A program made the position numbers and the translations under genes. From assembly GCA_017624115.1 (NCBI GenBank), contig JAGANQ010000093.1:1-64000 (forward strand): DNA of 64,000 bases. The letters are read 5' to 3'. Source of the DNA: Lachnospiraceae bacterium (GTDB lineage: Bacteria > Bacillota > Clostridia > Lachnospirales > Lachnospiraceae). Each line of letters starts with the position of its first letter. The stretch's first letter is position 1. This document shows positions 35,006 to 45,200 of this stretch, piece by piece. The notes under the pieces were generated by a model. It saw only the letters and a program-made list of their open reading frames with translations, was not told where the DNA came from and ran no database searches.

Positions 35006-36434
35006 ACAGTATGAGACCGTCATCGGTCTGGAGGTTCATGTAGAGCTTGCGACGAAAACAAAGATTTTCTGCGGCTGCAGCACGGAGTTTGGCGGTGCGC
35101 CGAATACCCACACCTGTCCGGTATGTACAGGTATGCCGGGTTCTCTTCCGGTGCTCAATAAGCAGGTCGTAGAATATGCGATGGCAGTCGGTCTTGCCAC
35201 AAACTGTAAGATTAACCAGTACTGCAAATTTGACCGCAAGAATTATTTCTACCCGGATAATCCGCAGAACTATCAGATATCCCAGCTTTATCTGCCTATC
35301 TGCCATGACGGCGGTATTGAGATAGAGACATCGGCAGGAAAGAAAGTAATCGGAATCCATGAAATACACATGGAGGAGGATGCAGGAAAGCTGGTGCATG
35401 ATGAATGGGAGGACTGCTCGCTGGTCGATTTCAACCGAAGCGGTGTTCCGCTTATCGAGATTGTGTCGGAGCCGGATATGCGCTCTGCAGATGAGGTGAT
35501 AGCCTACCTTGATAAGCTGAGACTGATTATCCAGTATCTCGGAGCTTCCGACTGTAAGCTGCAGGAGGGTTCCATGCGTGCGGATGTCAATCTGTCAGTG
35601 AGGGAGGCAGGGGCTTCAGAATTCGGTACAAGAACTGAGATGAAGAACTTGAATTCCTTCAAGGCGATTGCCAGAGCTATCGAGGGAGAGCGTGCCCGTC
35701 AGATTGAGCTGATTGAAGAGGGAAAGAAGGTCATTCAGGAGACAAGGCGCTGGGATGATAATAAGGAGTATTCCTATGCAATGCGCTCCAAGGAGGATGC
35801 GCAGGATTACCGTTATTTTCCGGAGCCGGATTTAGTGCCGATTGTTATCAGTGATGAGTGGCTTGAGCGTGTAAAAGCAAATCAGCCGGAGCTTAGAGAT
35901 GAGAAGAAGCTGCGTTATAAGAAGGAATATGACATCCCGGAATATGATATCAATATTCTGACCTCTTCCAAGAAGCTGGCGGATATCTTTGAAAATACGA
36001 TTGCACTCTGCAATAAGCCAAAGGAGGTTTCCAACTGGCTGATGGTGGAAACGATGCGGCTTCTCAAGGAGGAAGAGAAGGAGCCGGATGACATCTGTTT
36101 CTCTCCGGTAAATCTGGCAAAGCTTATCGGCTTAATTGATGAAGGAGCCATCAACCGTACTGTGGCGAAGGAAGTGTTTGAGGTTATTTTCCGCGAGGAC
36201 GCAGACCCGGAGAAATATATAGAAGAAAAAGGTCTGAAAACGGTTAATGATGAAGGCGCACTTCGCAGTACGATAGAGGAAATCGTCGAGGCAAATCCGC
36301 AGTCCGTGGAGGATTATCATGCAGGAAAGACGAAGGCGATGGGCTTCCTTGTAGGTCAGACGATGAAGGCGATGAAGGGGAAGGCTGACCCTGGTATGGT
36401 GAATAAAATATTGCTGGAGATTTTAGCAGAATAA
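34998..36434 (+). CDS. gatB: Asp/Glu-tRNA amidotransferase subunit B
   Basis: 478-residue GatB, the kinase/transamidation subunit that phosphorylates misacylated Asp-tRNA(Asn) or Glu-tRNA(Gln). ETVIGLEVHVELATKTKIFC opens the cradle domain, zinc ligands are in CGCS...CPVC, and DFNRSGVPLIEIVSEPD is a family hallmark; a helical and YqeY-like tail binds tRNA. The ATG, preceded by GGAAGGAGGA, overlaps gatA by 8 bases. gltX is present elsewhere in the window, so GatCAB may serve tRNA-Gln as well. Confidence 0.96.
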   Translation: MSKQYETVIGLEVHVELATKTKIFCGCSTEFGGAPNTHTCPVCTGMPGSLPVLNKQVVEYAMAVGLATNCKINQYCKFDRKNYFYPDNPQNYQISQLYLPICHDGGIEIETSAGKKVIGIHEIHMEEDAGKLVHDEWEDCSLVDFNRSGVPLIEIVSEPDMRSADEVIAYLDKLRLIIQYLGASDCKLQEGSMRADVNLSVREAGASEFGTRTEMKNLNSFKAIARAIEGERARQIELIEEGKKVIQETRRWDDNKEYSYAMRSKEDAQDYRYFPEPDLVPIVISDEWLERVKANQPELRDEKKLRYKKEYDIPEYDINILTSSKKLADIFENTIALCNKPKEVSNWLMVETMRLLKEEEKEPDDICFSPVNLAKLIGLIDEGAINRTVAKEVFEVIFREDADPEKYIEEKGLKTVNDEGALRSTIEEIVEANPQSVEDYHAGKTKAMGFLVGQTMKAMKGKADPGMVNKILLEILAE

Positions 36435-36442
36435 TACGGAAG

Positions 36443-36473
36443 ACTGTCGCAATCATTTTGCGGCAGTTTTTTT
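36443..36473 (+). terminator. terminator of the aspS-gatCAB operon
   Basis: ACTGTCGCAA pairs with TTGCGGCAGT (one G-T wobble) over a 5-base loop, followed by T7. Confidence 0.88.
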
Positions 36474-36481
36474 GTATCATG

Positions 36482-37057
36482 GGCAGCTGCATTTGGTATA
36501 GCAATAAGCCTGTGATTATTGCTATTATGGAAAGCAGTGAATCTGCATATTTTCAAATATAAGATTTGGAGAGATTGGCACGAAATTTGAGGGTTTCTTA
36601 CATCCGGAGTTTTAGAAAGCAAATTTTGTGTCTTTGATGCAACCGACAAGCCAGGGCAGATGTCCGTTCAGGGAAAGACAGACAATCAAAGTTTCTAGCC
36701 GCTCTAGGGCAGACGCCTCACAAAATCGATATAAAAGCGCGTAAATGCGAACTCGCTCCTAACCATGGTTAATACGATTAGTTTGTGAGCTCAGACACAC
36801 ATTTACGCGCTTACGTTTTGCTCGTCGTCTGCCAAGAGCGGCACGAAACTTTTCTATCATCTGTTCTTTCTCCTGACGGACAGCCTGCCCGCTGGCTTGC
36901 TCGATGCTTCGAAAGACACAAATTATAAAGGCTTTCTAAAACTCGGTGTTAGAAACACCAAATTTCGTGCTTTCTCCAAAGCTATATTTGAAAATATAGC
37001 AGATAAAACTAATTCCTATAATTATCACAACTTATAGATGCTTAAAATGTGACAGCC
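36482..37057 (+). repeat. giant palindromic repeat, copy A
   Basis: Non-coding element filling the gap between gatB and holA. The two halves are imperfect reverse complements over nearly the whole length. Inner core limits are TTTTCAAATATAAG (from 36550) and the matching arm ending at 36994; outer arms extend to GGCAGCTGCA at the left and GACAGCC at the right. Best-paired segments: GCGCGTAAATG (36737-36747) with CATTTACGCGC (36800-36810), GGCAGACG (36708-36715) with CGTCTGCC (36826-36833). Two more copies exist in the window; this one and copy C share orientation. No start codon plus ribosome site supports a gene inside. Confidence 0.88.
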
Positions 37058-37094
37058 TCTTGCTCGATGCTTCGGAATCGAATATCATTCCTTT

Positions 37095-38072
37095 TTATGC
37101 ACTATACTTAATAATCAACAGCTCCACTCCAAGCCTGTCATCCATCCGTCCGGTCTTGACCGCCTCCTCTGTCTCGACACACTCCGTAAGAGCCATTCTA
37201 AGCTCTTCCTCTGAAAATTTTTTCGCCTGCGCGATATACTTGCCAGTCAGAAAGCCCGGAAGCTTTGTAAGCTTCGCGATATCCGCTGCCGGCTTTCCTT
37301 CGCCTGAAAGCTGCTTCACCTGCATTAAAAGGTTAAACTCCCTCGCCATCAGAAAAAGAATCCGCATCGGTGGTTCCTTCAGCGTCAGCAGATCATAATA
37401 ATATTCCAGCGCCTGCTTCTGTCTGTGCTCGCTGATGGCATGTATCATCTCGAAAATCTTTCCTGTTGTCTGCACCGAGCAGACCGCTTCAATATCCTCT
37501 GCTGTAATCACATCTCTCCCCAGCGTGTACGCACTGAGCTTCAGCCATTCCTGATAGATATTCTCCATATCATTTCCGGTACGGGAAAGAAAAAGCTTCA
37601 TGTCAGACTCTGTTATCCTCTTACCATCCTTCTTCATCAGTCCCAGCACCCAGGTAATCAGCTTCGCGTCCGGCTGTCTCGTCATTTCACAGGCATAGCC
37701 CTTATCCCTGACCGCCTTAAAAAGCTTTCCCCTTTTGTCAACCTCCTCCTCCACAAAGAGCAGAACCGTACTTTCCGGTATTTCCTTCACATACTCAGCC
37801 ATCTCTTCATTCGCAGACTTAAAAAATCCCGTATTCTCCAGAAGAATCAGACGGTTGTCAGCAAAGAACGGCATCGTCTCTGCTATGTCGATGATTTCCT
37901 TTACGTTAATGCCTTTTCCTTCATAGGCATTAAAATTCATCGTATCTCCCTCAGGAATAATCGCCTGCACAAGCCGGTTCTTATAGCTTCTTTTCAGGTA
38001 AGCCTCTTCCCCATATAAAAGATACACTCTCCGAAAGGTATTATTTTTTATATCTGTCATGATATTCTGCAT
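37095..38072 (-). CDS. holA: DNA polymerase III delta subunit
   Basis: 325-residue clamp-loader subunit that opens the beta sliding clamp. VYLLYGEEAYLKR near the start, the FFADNRLILLENTGFF clamp-binding region and TESDMKLFLSRTGNDMENIYQEWLKL match the Firmicutes HolA/YqeN family. The AAA+-like fold lacks a working P-loop, as expected. I start at MQNIMTDIKN (AAAGG about 11 bases upstream); a 15-codon longer version would run into addA. It is the last gene of the addB-addA-holA run. Confidence 0.88.
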   Translation of the reverse strand: MQNIMTDIKNNTFRRVYLLYGEEAYLKRSYKNRLVQAIIPEGDTMNFNAYEGKGINVKEIIDIAETMPFFADNRLILLENTGFFKSANEEMAEYVKEIPESTVLLFVEEEVDKRGKLFKAVRDKGYACEMTRQPDAKLITWVLGLMKKDGKRITESDMKLFLSRTGNDMENIYQEWLKLSAYTLGRDVITAEDIEAVCSVQTTGKIFEMIHAISEHRQKQALEYYYDLLTLKEPPMRILFLMAREFNLLMQVKQLSGEGKPAADIAKLTKLPGFLTGKYIAQAKKFSEEELRMALTECVETEEAVKTGRMDDRLGVELLIIKYSA

Positions 38073-38088
38073 AATAGCTCTGCCTTTC

Positions 38089-41000
38089 TCACATAACAAT
38101 CTCTCGGTCCAGCTCAAAGGAATACAATATCATTTCCTTCACCGTTTTTCCTGTTATCTGCTCCAGCGCCTGTCTGTAGCATTCAAACTGCACATGATAC
38201 CGTCTGCGAAGCAGCTCTTCGCCTCTGTCTCCCACATGGTCGGTCTTGTAATCCAGAAGCACCAGCCCGCCGTCCTCTTCGAAATACACGTCGATGATAC
38301 CCTGCAGAAGAATCAGCTCCTCACTGTCCGTCTCAGGATAGAATTCCTTCGCCTTTCTTCCCAGCACGAATGGCTGTTCTCTGTACAGAGTACCATTTTT
38401 CTCTGCCCTGCACATCCTTTTTCCTGTTTCTCCGGCAAAAAATTTCCACAGCTTCCAGGGATTTATCTGCTCCCGCTCCACACTGTCAAGCTGCTTTTCT
38501 TCCTCCATTTGCCTAAGCTGCCTCTCTATGTTATCTTTTGTATCTGTCTCAGAAAGGCATATCCGCTCCAGCACACGGTGGTACAGCGTACCCCTTTCGG
38601 CTCCGCCCTTTTCCTGCTTTCCATGGATGAATTCCGGCAGAAGCGGCGGCTCCTCCTTAATCAGAATATCACTGTCCTCCGCTTCCTCTGTTTCAAGCTG
38701 CTGGCTCCTCTTCTTTATCTCTGACACAGATACCTTACCATGCAGCAGCACATCAGCGGGATAACGGTATCTGGCGGAAAAATGCTCCTCCAGCTCTTCT
38801 CTTACCGGCAAATCATAAATCCGCTCTGCATCCCATGTCCGTAAAATCTGATAATCATTCATCTGCTCCTGCTGTCTTGCCGTTTCAGCCTCTATGACCT
38901 CCGGCACACCTGTGCACAGGATTCGTACGGCTCCTGCCGCTTTTCCTTCCTCCACACCGCCGCTTCTGCATGCCGGAACAATCCAGTCCAGATAGCAGGA
39001 GGCACCCGAAAGCGTACCATAAGACAGCGTTTCTGTATGCTTTGCAGCATCCATCTCCCAGCCTAACATCTGCTTTTCCACATCTGTGACCGCACCTGTC
39101 ATAATAAGCTTTTCCTTCGCTCTCGTCATAGCCACATACAGCACACGCAGCTCCTCTGCGAGATTTTCCAGTCTCAGACTTCTTTGCAAAATCCTCTTTA
39201 CGAGTGTAACAGAACGTGTGCGGTTCTCATAATCAACATAATCGGCACCTGCCCCCATATCCGGATGCAGGATAATTTTCTCTGCAGCATCCTGCTGATT
39301 AAAGCGCCTGCCCATACCAGCCAGAAATACGACTGGAAATTCCAGTCCCTTGCTTTTATGAATACTCATAATTCTTACGGTATTCTCATTCTCACCTGCC
39401 AGTGAAGCCTCCCCATAGTCCACATCATACTTTTTCAGCTTGTCGATATAACGCAGGAACTGAAAAAGTCCTCTGTAGCTGGTAGCTTCAAAGGCATATG
39501 CCTTTTCTATGAGCATATCCAGATTCTGTCTGCGCTTCTGACCGGAAGGCATTGCCAGAATATAATCCCCATAGCCTGTCTCACGGATAACCAGACGAAT
39601 CAGCTCATGGATTGGCGTATAGGCTGCCTGACGGCGCATTTTCTCTATCATCTTAAGAAAACCCTGTACCTTCTCTGATAACGGCTGTTCCGGTGACTGC
39701 GCACATGCCGTAAGTGAATCATACATGCCGCCCTCCGGGAAGGCCGCCTTAAGCTCTGCCAGCTCCTGCTCTTTAAAGCCGCCCAGCGGAGATTTTAATA
39801 CACCTGCTAACGGAATATCCTGTCTGGGGTTATCGAGTACACTTAAAAAATTAAGCACGGTCTGTACCTCCACGGCCGTGAAATATCCGCTCTGCGACTG
39901 TGCATGTGCAGGAATTCCTTCCTCTGAAAATACCGAGAGAAAGGCATCCGCATAAGCTCCCACACTGCGCAGCAGAATTACGATATCGCGATAGCAGGCT
40001 CTCCGGTACTCCTTCTTTTCCTTATCCCAGATTAAAAGCCCATTTTCTCCGGTAAGCTCTCTGATTTGTCCGGCAATCACCTTCGCCTCCAGCTCACCGG
40101 ATGTAAACTCCTGTGTACGGCTGTCGTCCGCCTTTTTCTCTATCAGATACAGCTCCGTCGTATTATCCGGCTGGTCTGATGATATCTGCGGTTTTTCTGC
40201 AAAGGAGGCTCCCAGATAAAGCGCCTCGCTCTCATCATAATGAATTTTCCCCAGCTGCTTTGTCATAATCCGTTCAAATATGCCATTGACACTGTCTAAT
40301 ACCTCACCGCGGCTTCGGAAATTTTTATGCAGGTCAATCCTCTGATAAGCCCCGCCCTCTAAAGAATAGGTATCATATTTTTCCATAAAAAGCTCCGGTC
40401 TTGCCATACGGAACTTATAGATGCTCTGCTTTACATCACCTACCATGAATACATTGGGCTTTCCCTCGGAAATTCCCGATATACTGGTAAGAATAATCTC
40501 CTGCACCAGATTACTGTCCTGGTACTCATCAATCATAATCTGGGCAAACTGCTCCCTGTACTCCTTTGCCGTCTTCGTCGGAATCCAGCCGCCGTTTTCA
40601 TCCTTCTGAGCCAGAAGTCCCAACGCATAATGCTCTACATCATGGAAATCAATCAGATTCTTTTCCCGTTTCTTCTCTGCATAGCGCTGCAAAAACTCCT
40701 GTGCCAGCGCTGTCACCATGCAAAGCGGCTTTCTGACTGCCTGCATATCTGCCAGAAGCTCTTCCTCTGCTTTGCTGTAAAACTGTTTCAGCAGCCCCTT
40801 GATGTCCTCCTTGACACTGTCGCGGATTGCTTTTACCTGTTCTTTTTTTTCTATCAATACGGTATCTGACTTTTTCGCGGACAGACGAACAAATTCTACC
40901 GCTCGAAGTCCCGCCCCAAGCGCCCGGTAGCTGTCAGATGACGCCAGCTTTTTAATCTGCTCCCTGTCAGACAGCAACGCTTCCTCATACATGAACGGCC

Positions 41001-41727
41001 CGTCAGGCTCCCCACAGACAGCAAGTGCCTTCTCTGTCCTCTGCACACAATCAGACAACAGACGCTTCATATATTCCATAAGAAATACTGCCGCCTCTGT
41101 CTGCTCCCATTCCTCCATGGTATCCGCCTCATACTGCTTTCCTGCCGCAGCCAGCCATTTCTCTGGTTCTGGGTAACTCATAGAAAATTCATAGAGCTTT
41201 TCTATCAGCTCTTCCAGCCCTGCATCGGATTTTCCTGTCGAATAGCTCTCCACAAAGTCAAAGAATTCCTGACTGCCCTCCCGGTAATGCTCCTCCAGAA
41301 TCGACTCTGCCACATCTGATTTTAAAAGCCTCTGTTCTCCTTCATCGCCAATGCGAAACGACGGATCCAGCTCCGTTTCGTCAAAATGCTCTCTCAGCAC
41401 TCTCATACAAAAGCTGTCGATTGTGGTGATAGACGCTGTATGCACCAGCGTTGTCTGTCTCTGCAGATGCTCATTTTCCGGCTCAAGCTCCATATAGTCC
41501 TCTATACGCTGCCCGATTCGCTCTCTCATCTCAGCCGCCGCTGCATTCGTAAAGGTCACTACTAACAGTCTGTCAATGTCCAGGGGAGAGTCCTTATCCG
41601 TAACCATGGACAGGATGCGCTCTACCAGAACCGCTGTCTTTCCTGAACCGGCTGCCGCTGACACTAAGAGATTACAGTCCCTTGTCTCAATAACCTTCCT
41701 CTGTTCCTCTGTCCATGGTGTCGCCAT
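38089..41727 (-). CDS. addA: ATP-dependent helicase/nuclease subunit A
   Basis: 1212-residue AddA, the UvrD-type helicase plus nuclease of the AddAB complex that processes double-strand breaks for recombination. Walker A AAAGSGKT is at the N-terminus, IDEYQDSN is motif II, VLYVAMTRAKEKL motif VI, and the C-terminal RecB-type nuclease has GLVLLDYKTD with the catalytic Asp and Lys. Its start overlaps the end of addB by 41 bases, with AGGAGGGAG as ribosome site, so translation is coupled. Confidence 0.96.
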   Translation of the reverse strand: MATPWTEEQRKVIETRDCNLLVSAAAGSGKTAVLVERILSMVTDKDSPLDIDRLLVVTFTNAAAAEMRERIGQRIEDYMELEPENEHLQRQTTLVHTASITTIDSFCMRVLREHFDETELDPSFRIGDEGEQRLLKSDVAESILEEHYREGSQEFFDFVESYSTGKSDAGLEELIEKLYEFSMSYPEPEKWLAAAGKQYEADTMEEWEQTEAAVFLMEYMKRLLSDCVQRTEKALAVCGEPDGPFMYEEALLSDREQIKKLASSDSYRALGAGLRAVEFVRLSAKKSDTVLIEKKEQVKAIRDSVKEDIKGLLKQFYSKAEEELLADMQAVRKPLCMVTALAQEFLQRYAEKKREKNLIDFHDVEHYALGLLAQKDENGGWIPTKTAKEYREQFAQIMIDEYQDSNLVQEIILTSISGISEGKPNVFMVGDVKQSIYKFRMARPELFMEKYDTYSLEGGAYQRIDLHKNFRSRGEVLDSVNGIFERIMTKQLGKIHYDESEALYLGASFAEKPQISSDQPDNTTELYLIEKKADDSRTQEFTSGELEAKVIAGQIRELTGENGLLIWDKEKKEYRRACYRDIVILLRSVGAYADAFLSVFSEEGIPAHAQSQSGYFTAVEVQTVLNFLSVLDNPRQDIPLAGVLKSPLGGFKEQELAELKAAFPEGGMYDSLTACAQSPEQPLSEKVQGFLKMIEKMRRQAAYTPIHELIRLVIRETGYGDYILAMPSGQKRRQNLDMLIEKAYAFEATSYRGLFQFLRYIDKLKKYDVDYGEASLAGENENTVRIMSIHKSKGLEFPVVFLAGMGRRFNQQDAAEKIILHPDMGAGADYVDYENRTRSVTLVKRILQRSLRLENLAEELRVLYVAMTRAKEKLIMTGAVTDVEKQMLGWEMDAAKHTETLSYGTLSGASCYLDWIVPACRSGGVEEGKAAGAVRILCTGVPEVIEAETARQQEQMNDYQILRTWDAERIYDLPVREELEEHFSARYRYPADVLLHGKVSVSEIKKRSQQLETEEAEDSDILIKEEPPLLPEFIHGKQEKGGAERGTLYHRVLERICLSETDTKDNIERQLRQMEEEKQLDSVEREQINPWKLWKFFAGETGKRMCRAEKNGTLYREQPFVLGRKAKEFYPETDSEELILLQGIIDVYFEEDGGLVLLDYKTDHVGDRGEELLRRRYHVQFECYRQALEQITGKTVKEMILYSFELDREIVM

Positions 41728-44700
41728 GCTCTCCCTCCTCTCTGATTCTTCTTAAGAATTCTTCCTTATCAAAATCTGCCAGCCGACGGTAATGATACCC
41801 CGGCTGCGTCTCATCAAATCCACATACAGACTTATAATCACAGAAATCACATGCTGTACGGTTTCCTTTCTCATAAGGCTGCGCAGCAATGTTTCCCTCC
41901 AGCATTTCTTTGCCGATTCTTCCAATGCTTTCTCTGGCATAAGAAACTGCTTCCAGGAACTGCTCTCCGCTTATTGCAGACGACTGCTTCGACAGACTCC
42001 CATCTCTGTTATAGCTTACCGGAAGCACCTGCGACTTTTTATCAAAGCCGCTGTCCATCAGGCGGATGACATCCTCCCGGTTATTCACAAGTCCGTTCAT
42101 GCGCAGCTTATTAAGCAGCTCATTTTCCACATCCGTCCCCTCCGGCAGCTCACTGATATCCACAACCGGATCCTTGATATTGTAATAAAAGATTCCTGCC
42201 GGAACCACCAGCTTGCCCGGATGCTTTCGTTTTTCTGTTTCCATAGCGGCATCCAGATAGACCAGAAGCTGCAGCTGCAGGCCATAATACACAGACGGCA
42301 GGTCAAAGGTTGTTGAGCCGGACTTGTAATCAATAATCTTCACATAGACATTGTTTTCATCCTCATATAAATCCATGCGGTCAATCCTTCCCTGCAAACG
42401 GATATCCTCTCCATTCTCCACAGGAATTGTCAGTGCCTTCAAACCGTCCAGTCTGGAAAACGAAATCTCATAGCTCACGGGCTTAAAGCGTCCCTTCTTA
42501 AGCTGCTTCTGCAGCGCCCACACCGTTCTGTCCGTAATCCTTATCAGACGGTTGATAAAGTACTCATTTCTTGCACTGCTTGCAAGAATACTGTTTCCAT
42601 AATCCGTAGAAACCTCAGAAACACATGCCTCCACCAACGATTTCCGCTTCTGCTCCGGAACCTCGGCAAATTCCAGCCCCTCCATGGCAAGCTTTTTGGA
42701 ATAACGCTCCATGGCACTGTGAAACATATTTCCAAGATCCATGGATAAAAGCTCATACTCCTCCCGTTTTTTAAGCCTCAGGCCATAGGTCAGAAAATGC
42801 GCGAAGGCACAGGCACTGTACTGTTCAAGCCTTGTAACACTCTGTACCGGCTGCGGTCCGTACAGCCTGCCCGCTGCCGCAGCACCGATATGGCTTTCCA
42901 CTTCTCCGGCATATGCTGCCTTTACATAGCTTCTGACCTTTGTGCTAAATTCCTCCTGTTTAAGATACCAGGAATACAGCTCCTTCCACTCCGGCGAAGC
43001 CTCTCCCGGCTGCTTCAGCCCCTTAAGGAAAAATTCCAGCGATGCCTGCGGTGTTGTCAGATAATCCATCGGCTGCTCCTGCTCATCTGTTCCTGCTGTA
43101 AGTCCCGGGAAAAGCTTCATCAGCGTTCCTGTAAGGTAAGATGCCCTCAGCGCCTTTCCGTCTGACGAGGTTCTTGAAAAGCTCAGATGCAGACAGCAGG
43201 AGGGCTTTGTCAGGTTCAGATACAGATAGAACCTCTGGATATAGGCATTTTCCCTCACCGTAGGAGAAAGCGTAATCTCATTCTCCTTTAAAAATTCACG
43301 CTCCGCCTGTGACAGAATTCCACCCTTGCTTCCGCTTCTTGGAATCAGCCCGTCATTTACTCCGAGGAAGAACAATGCCTTAATATCCTTAAGACGGGTA
43401 CGCTCCATATCTCCGACAAGCACCTGATCGACCGAAGGCGGGATAATGCCGACCTTAATTTCCTCAAAGCCGGAATCCAGAATATCCGACAGCTCTCCCG
43501 TCTCTATCAGCTCATCGCCCAGAAGCGCCACGATTTTGTCAAGCAGCTCCATCACCAGCCCGTATGTCTGATGGTACTCCTTAGACAAGCCCTGTTTTCC
43601 CTCCTGTGCAAAGCCAGTCTCATACTCTGTGAGCTTCTCCTGAATACCATGCTCACGGATAAAATCATGCAAAGCGGTCATCTTCCTGCGCACATCTGCT
43701 GTCTTATCCTTCCACACCGCCGACAGTGGTTCTATGTCCTCGAATACTCTGCATCGCAGAGAATTGATGTAATCAAATTTATCCGGCGGTACCTCTCTGG
43801 TACTTCTTGTCCACAGCCTTGCCCAGCCTGCGCGGTAACGGATTCCAAGCGCCAGACAATAATTTTCCAGCACATCAATGTCTGTCTCCTCCATTCCGGT
43901 AAGCCCGGTGCGAAGATAACGGAATACACTTTCATAAGAATACTCTTCTTTAAGAATCATCAACGCACTTCGGACAAACTCCACGAACGGGTTGCCCATA
44001 ATCGTATTCTTTCTGTCAATAAAGCAGGGAATTCCCTGCCTGTCAAAGGCTTCCTTCAATATATCGCCGTATTGCTCCATATCCGCACAGATGACTGCGA
44101 TATCACGATACCGGTATCCTTTATCCCTGACCAGATGCCAGATTCGTCTTGCCGTGCAGTCCGCCTCTCTGCCCGGATTCTGTGCTTCTGTCAGCACAAT
44201 TTCCTGCTGCTTCTCCTTGTATGGTCTGTAAGGATAGCGGAACAGATTCTCTTCCAGCGCAGCCAGCGCAGGCGCATTCAAGAAACGGTACGGTCTGCCC
44301 TCCAGCCGGATATGCGGAAGCTGCTGTACTCTCATCTCATCTGCCAGTGCCCCCAGCTTCGCTATGGTTGTCTTGCTGAGATAAAACAGCTCCTGCTCTC
44401 CACAGATTTTGTGCGGATTTTCCCCTGCCGGCAGGGTGACAGTGACATAAACCATTTTCGCACATTTCATTAAAAGTCCCAGCAGCCGATACTGAACCGG
44501 CGTAAAACCGGTAAAACCATCCAGACAGATGACACTGCTGCGAATAAGCTCTGACTGCTCTGTCACTCTGCACAGCACATCCAGAAGCTCCTCCTTCGTC
44601 ACATAGTTATCTGCCATATATTCCTCAAAGCCTTGCCGGATTACCTGCAAATCCGCAAGCTTTGCCTTAAGCATCGGCTTCTTTTCCGACAGAGTCATCA

Positions 44701-45124
44701 TTTGTGCAAGCTCTTTCTCCCCGATTCCATACTGATAAAGCTCCGAGAGCATGGATTTGATTTCTGCAATAAATCCTGGCGCATTCAGCCGGGAGCCATA
44801 TACGGAAAGCTGTTTCTGGTATTTCCCCATAATTTTGCGCAGAACCAGATTCTTACCTGTGTCATCCAGCACCGGCTTCTGCCTTATCCCCAGCTCCTCA
44901 AACACACGGTAGGCAAGACGACCGAAGCTTAATACATCAATATTCATAATTCCCCTGCGCGGATGAAGCCGCACCAGGTCCTTCTGTGTCTCCATGGAAA
45001 ACTGCTCCGGAACCAGCACGAGATAATTCTCTTTTGGATATTTCATGGATTCCTCTATAATCCGCTGATAAAGCTGATAGGACTTGCCCGAGCCTGAGCT
45101 GCCCAGAATCAGTTGTAATGCCAT
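41687..45124 (-). CDS. addB: ATP-dependent helicase/nuclease subunit B
   Basis: 1145-residue AddB. N-terminal P-loop GSSGSGKS (about 8-15) belongs to the inactive-helicase-like half that recognises recombination hotspots; the C-terminal nuclease has VKIIDYKSGS. Cysteines in YSACAFAHFL plus C-x-x-C and a further Cys in CDFCDYKSVCGF are the four ligands of the AddB iron-sulfur cluster. GGAG lies 9 bases before the ATG. First gene of the addB-addA-holA operon and divergent from the small membrane protein gene at its head. Confidence 0.95.
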   Translation of the reverse strand: MALQLILGSSGSGKSYQLYQRIIEESMKYPKENYLVLVPEQFSMETQKDLVRLHPRRGIMNIDVLSFGRLAYRVFEELGIRQKPVLDDTGKNLVLRKIMGKYQKQLSVYGSRLNAPGFIAEIKSMLSELYQYGIGEKELAQMMTLSEKKPMLKAKLADLQVIRQGFEEYMADNYVTKEELLDVLCRVTEQSELIRSSVICLDGFTGFTPVQYRLLGLLMKCAKMVYVTVTLPAGENPHKICGEQELFYLSKTTIAKLGALADEMRVQQLPHIRLEGRPYRFLNAPALAALEENLFRYPYRPYKEKQQEIVLTEAQNPGREADCTARRIWHLVRDKGYRYRDIAVICADMEQYGDILKEAFDRQGIPCFIDRKNTIMGNPFVEFVRSALMILKEEYSYESVFRYLRTGLTGMEETDIDVLENYCLALGIRYRAGWARLWTRSTREVPPDKFDYINSLRCRVFEDIEPLSAVWKDKTADVRRKMTALHDFIREHGIQEKLTEYETGFAQEGKQGLSKEYHQTYGLVMELLDKIVALLGDELIETGELSDILDSGFEEIKVGIIPPSVDQVLVGDMERTRLKDIKALFFLGVNDGLIPRSGSKGGILSQAEREFLKENEITLSPTVRENAYIQRFYLYLNLTKPSCCLHLSFSRTSSDGKALRASYLTGTLMKLFPGLTAGTDEQEQPMDYLTTPQASLEFFLKGLKQPGEASPEWKELYSWYLKQEEFSTKVRSYVKAAYAGEVESHIGAAAAGRLYGPQPVQSVTRLEQYSACAFAHFLTYGLRLKKREEYELLSMDLGNMFHSAMERYSKKLAMEGLEFAEVPEQKRKSLVEACVSEVSTDYGNSILASSARNEYFINRLIRITDRTVWALQKQLKKGRFKPVSYEISFSRLDGLKALTIPVENGEDIRLQGRIDRMDLYEDENNVYVKIIDYKSGSTTFDLPSVYYGLQLQLLVYLDAAMETEKRKHPGKLVVPAGIFYYNIKDPVVDISELPEGTDVENELLNKLRMNGLVNNREDVIRLMDSGFDKKSQVLPVSYNRDGSLSKQSSAISGEQFLEAVSYARESIGRIGKEMLEGNIAAQPYEKGNRTACDFCDYKSVCGFDETQPGYHYRRLADFDKEEFLRRIREEGEHGDTMDRGTEEGY

Positions 45125-45200
45125 AATATTTCTCCATTTCTATGTCTATCTGCTGTCCACCTGACATATCCTGTAATAAAAGTAACAGGGGGACACATTT

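Noticed and set aside
43571-44473. 300-codon open frame opposite addB (and similar long frames opposite addA and nadE)
   Set aside because: They are antisense shadows of strongly supported genes, lack ribosome binding sites and show no recognisable protein features.
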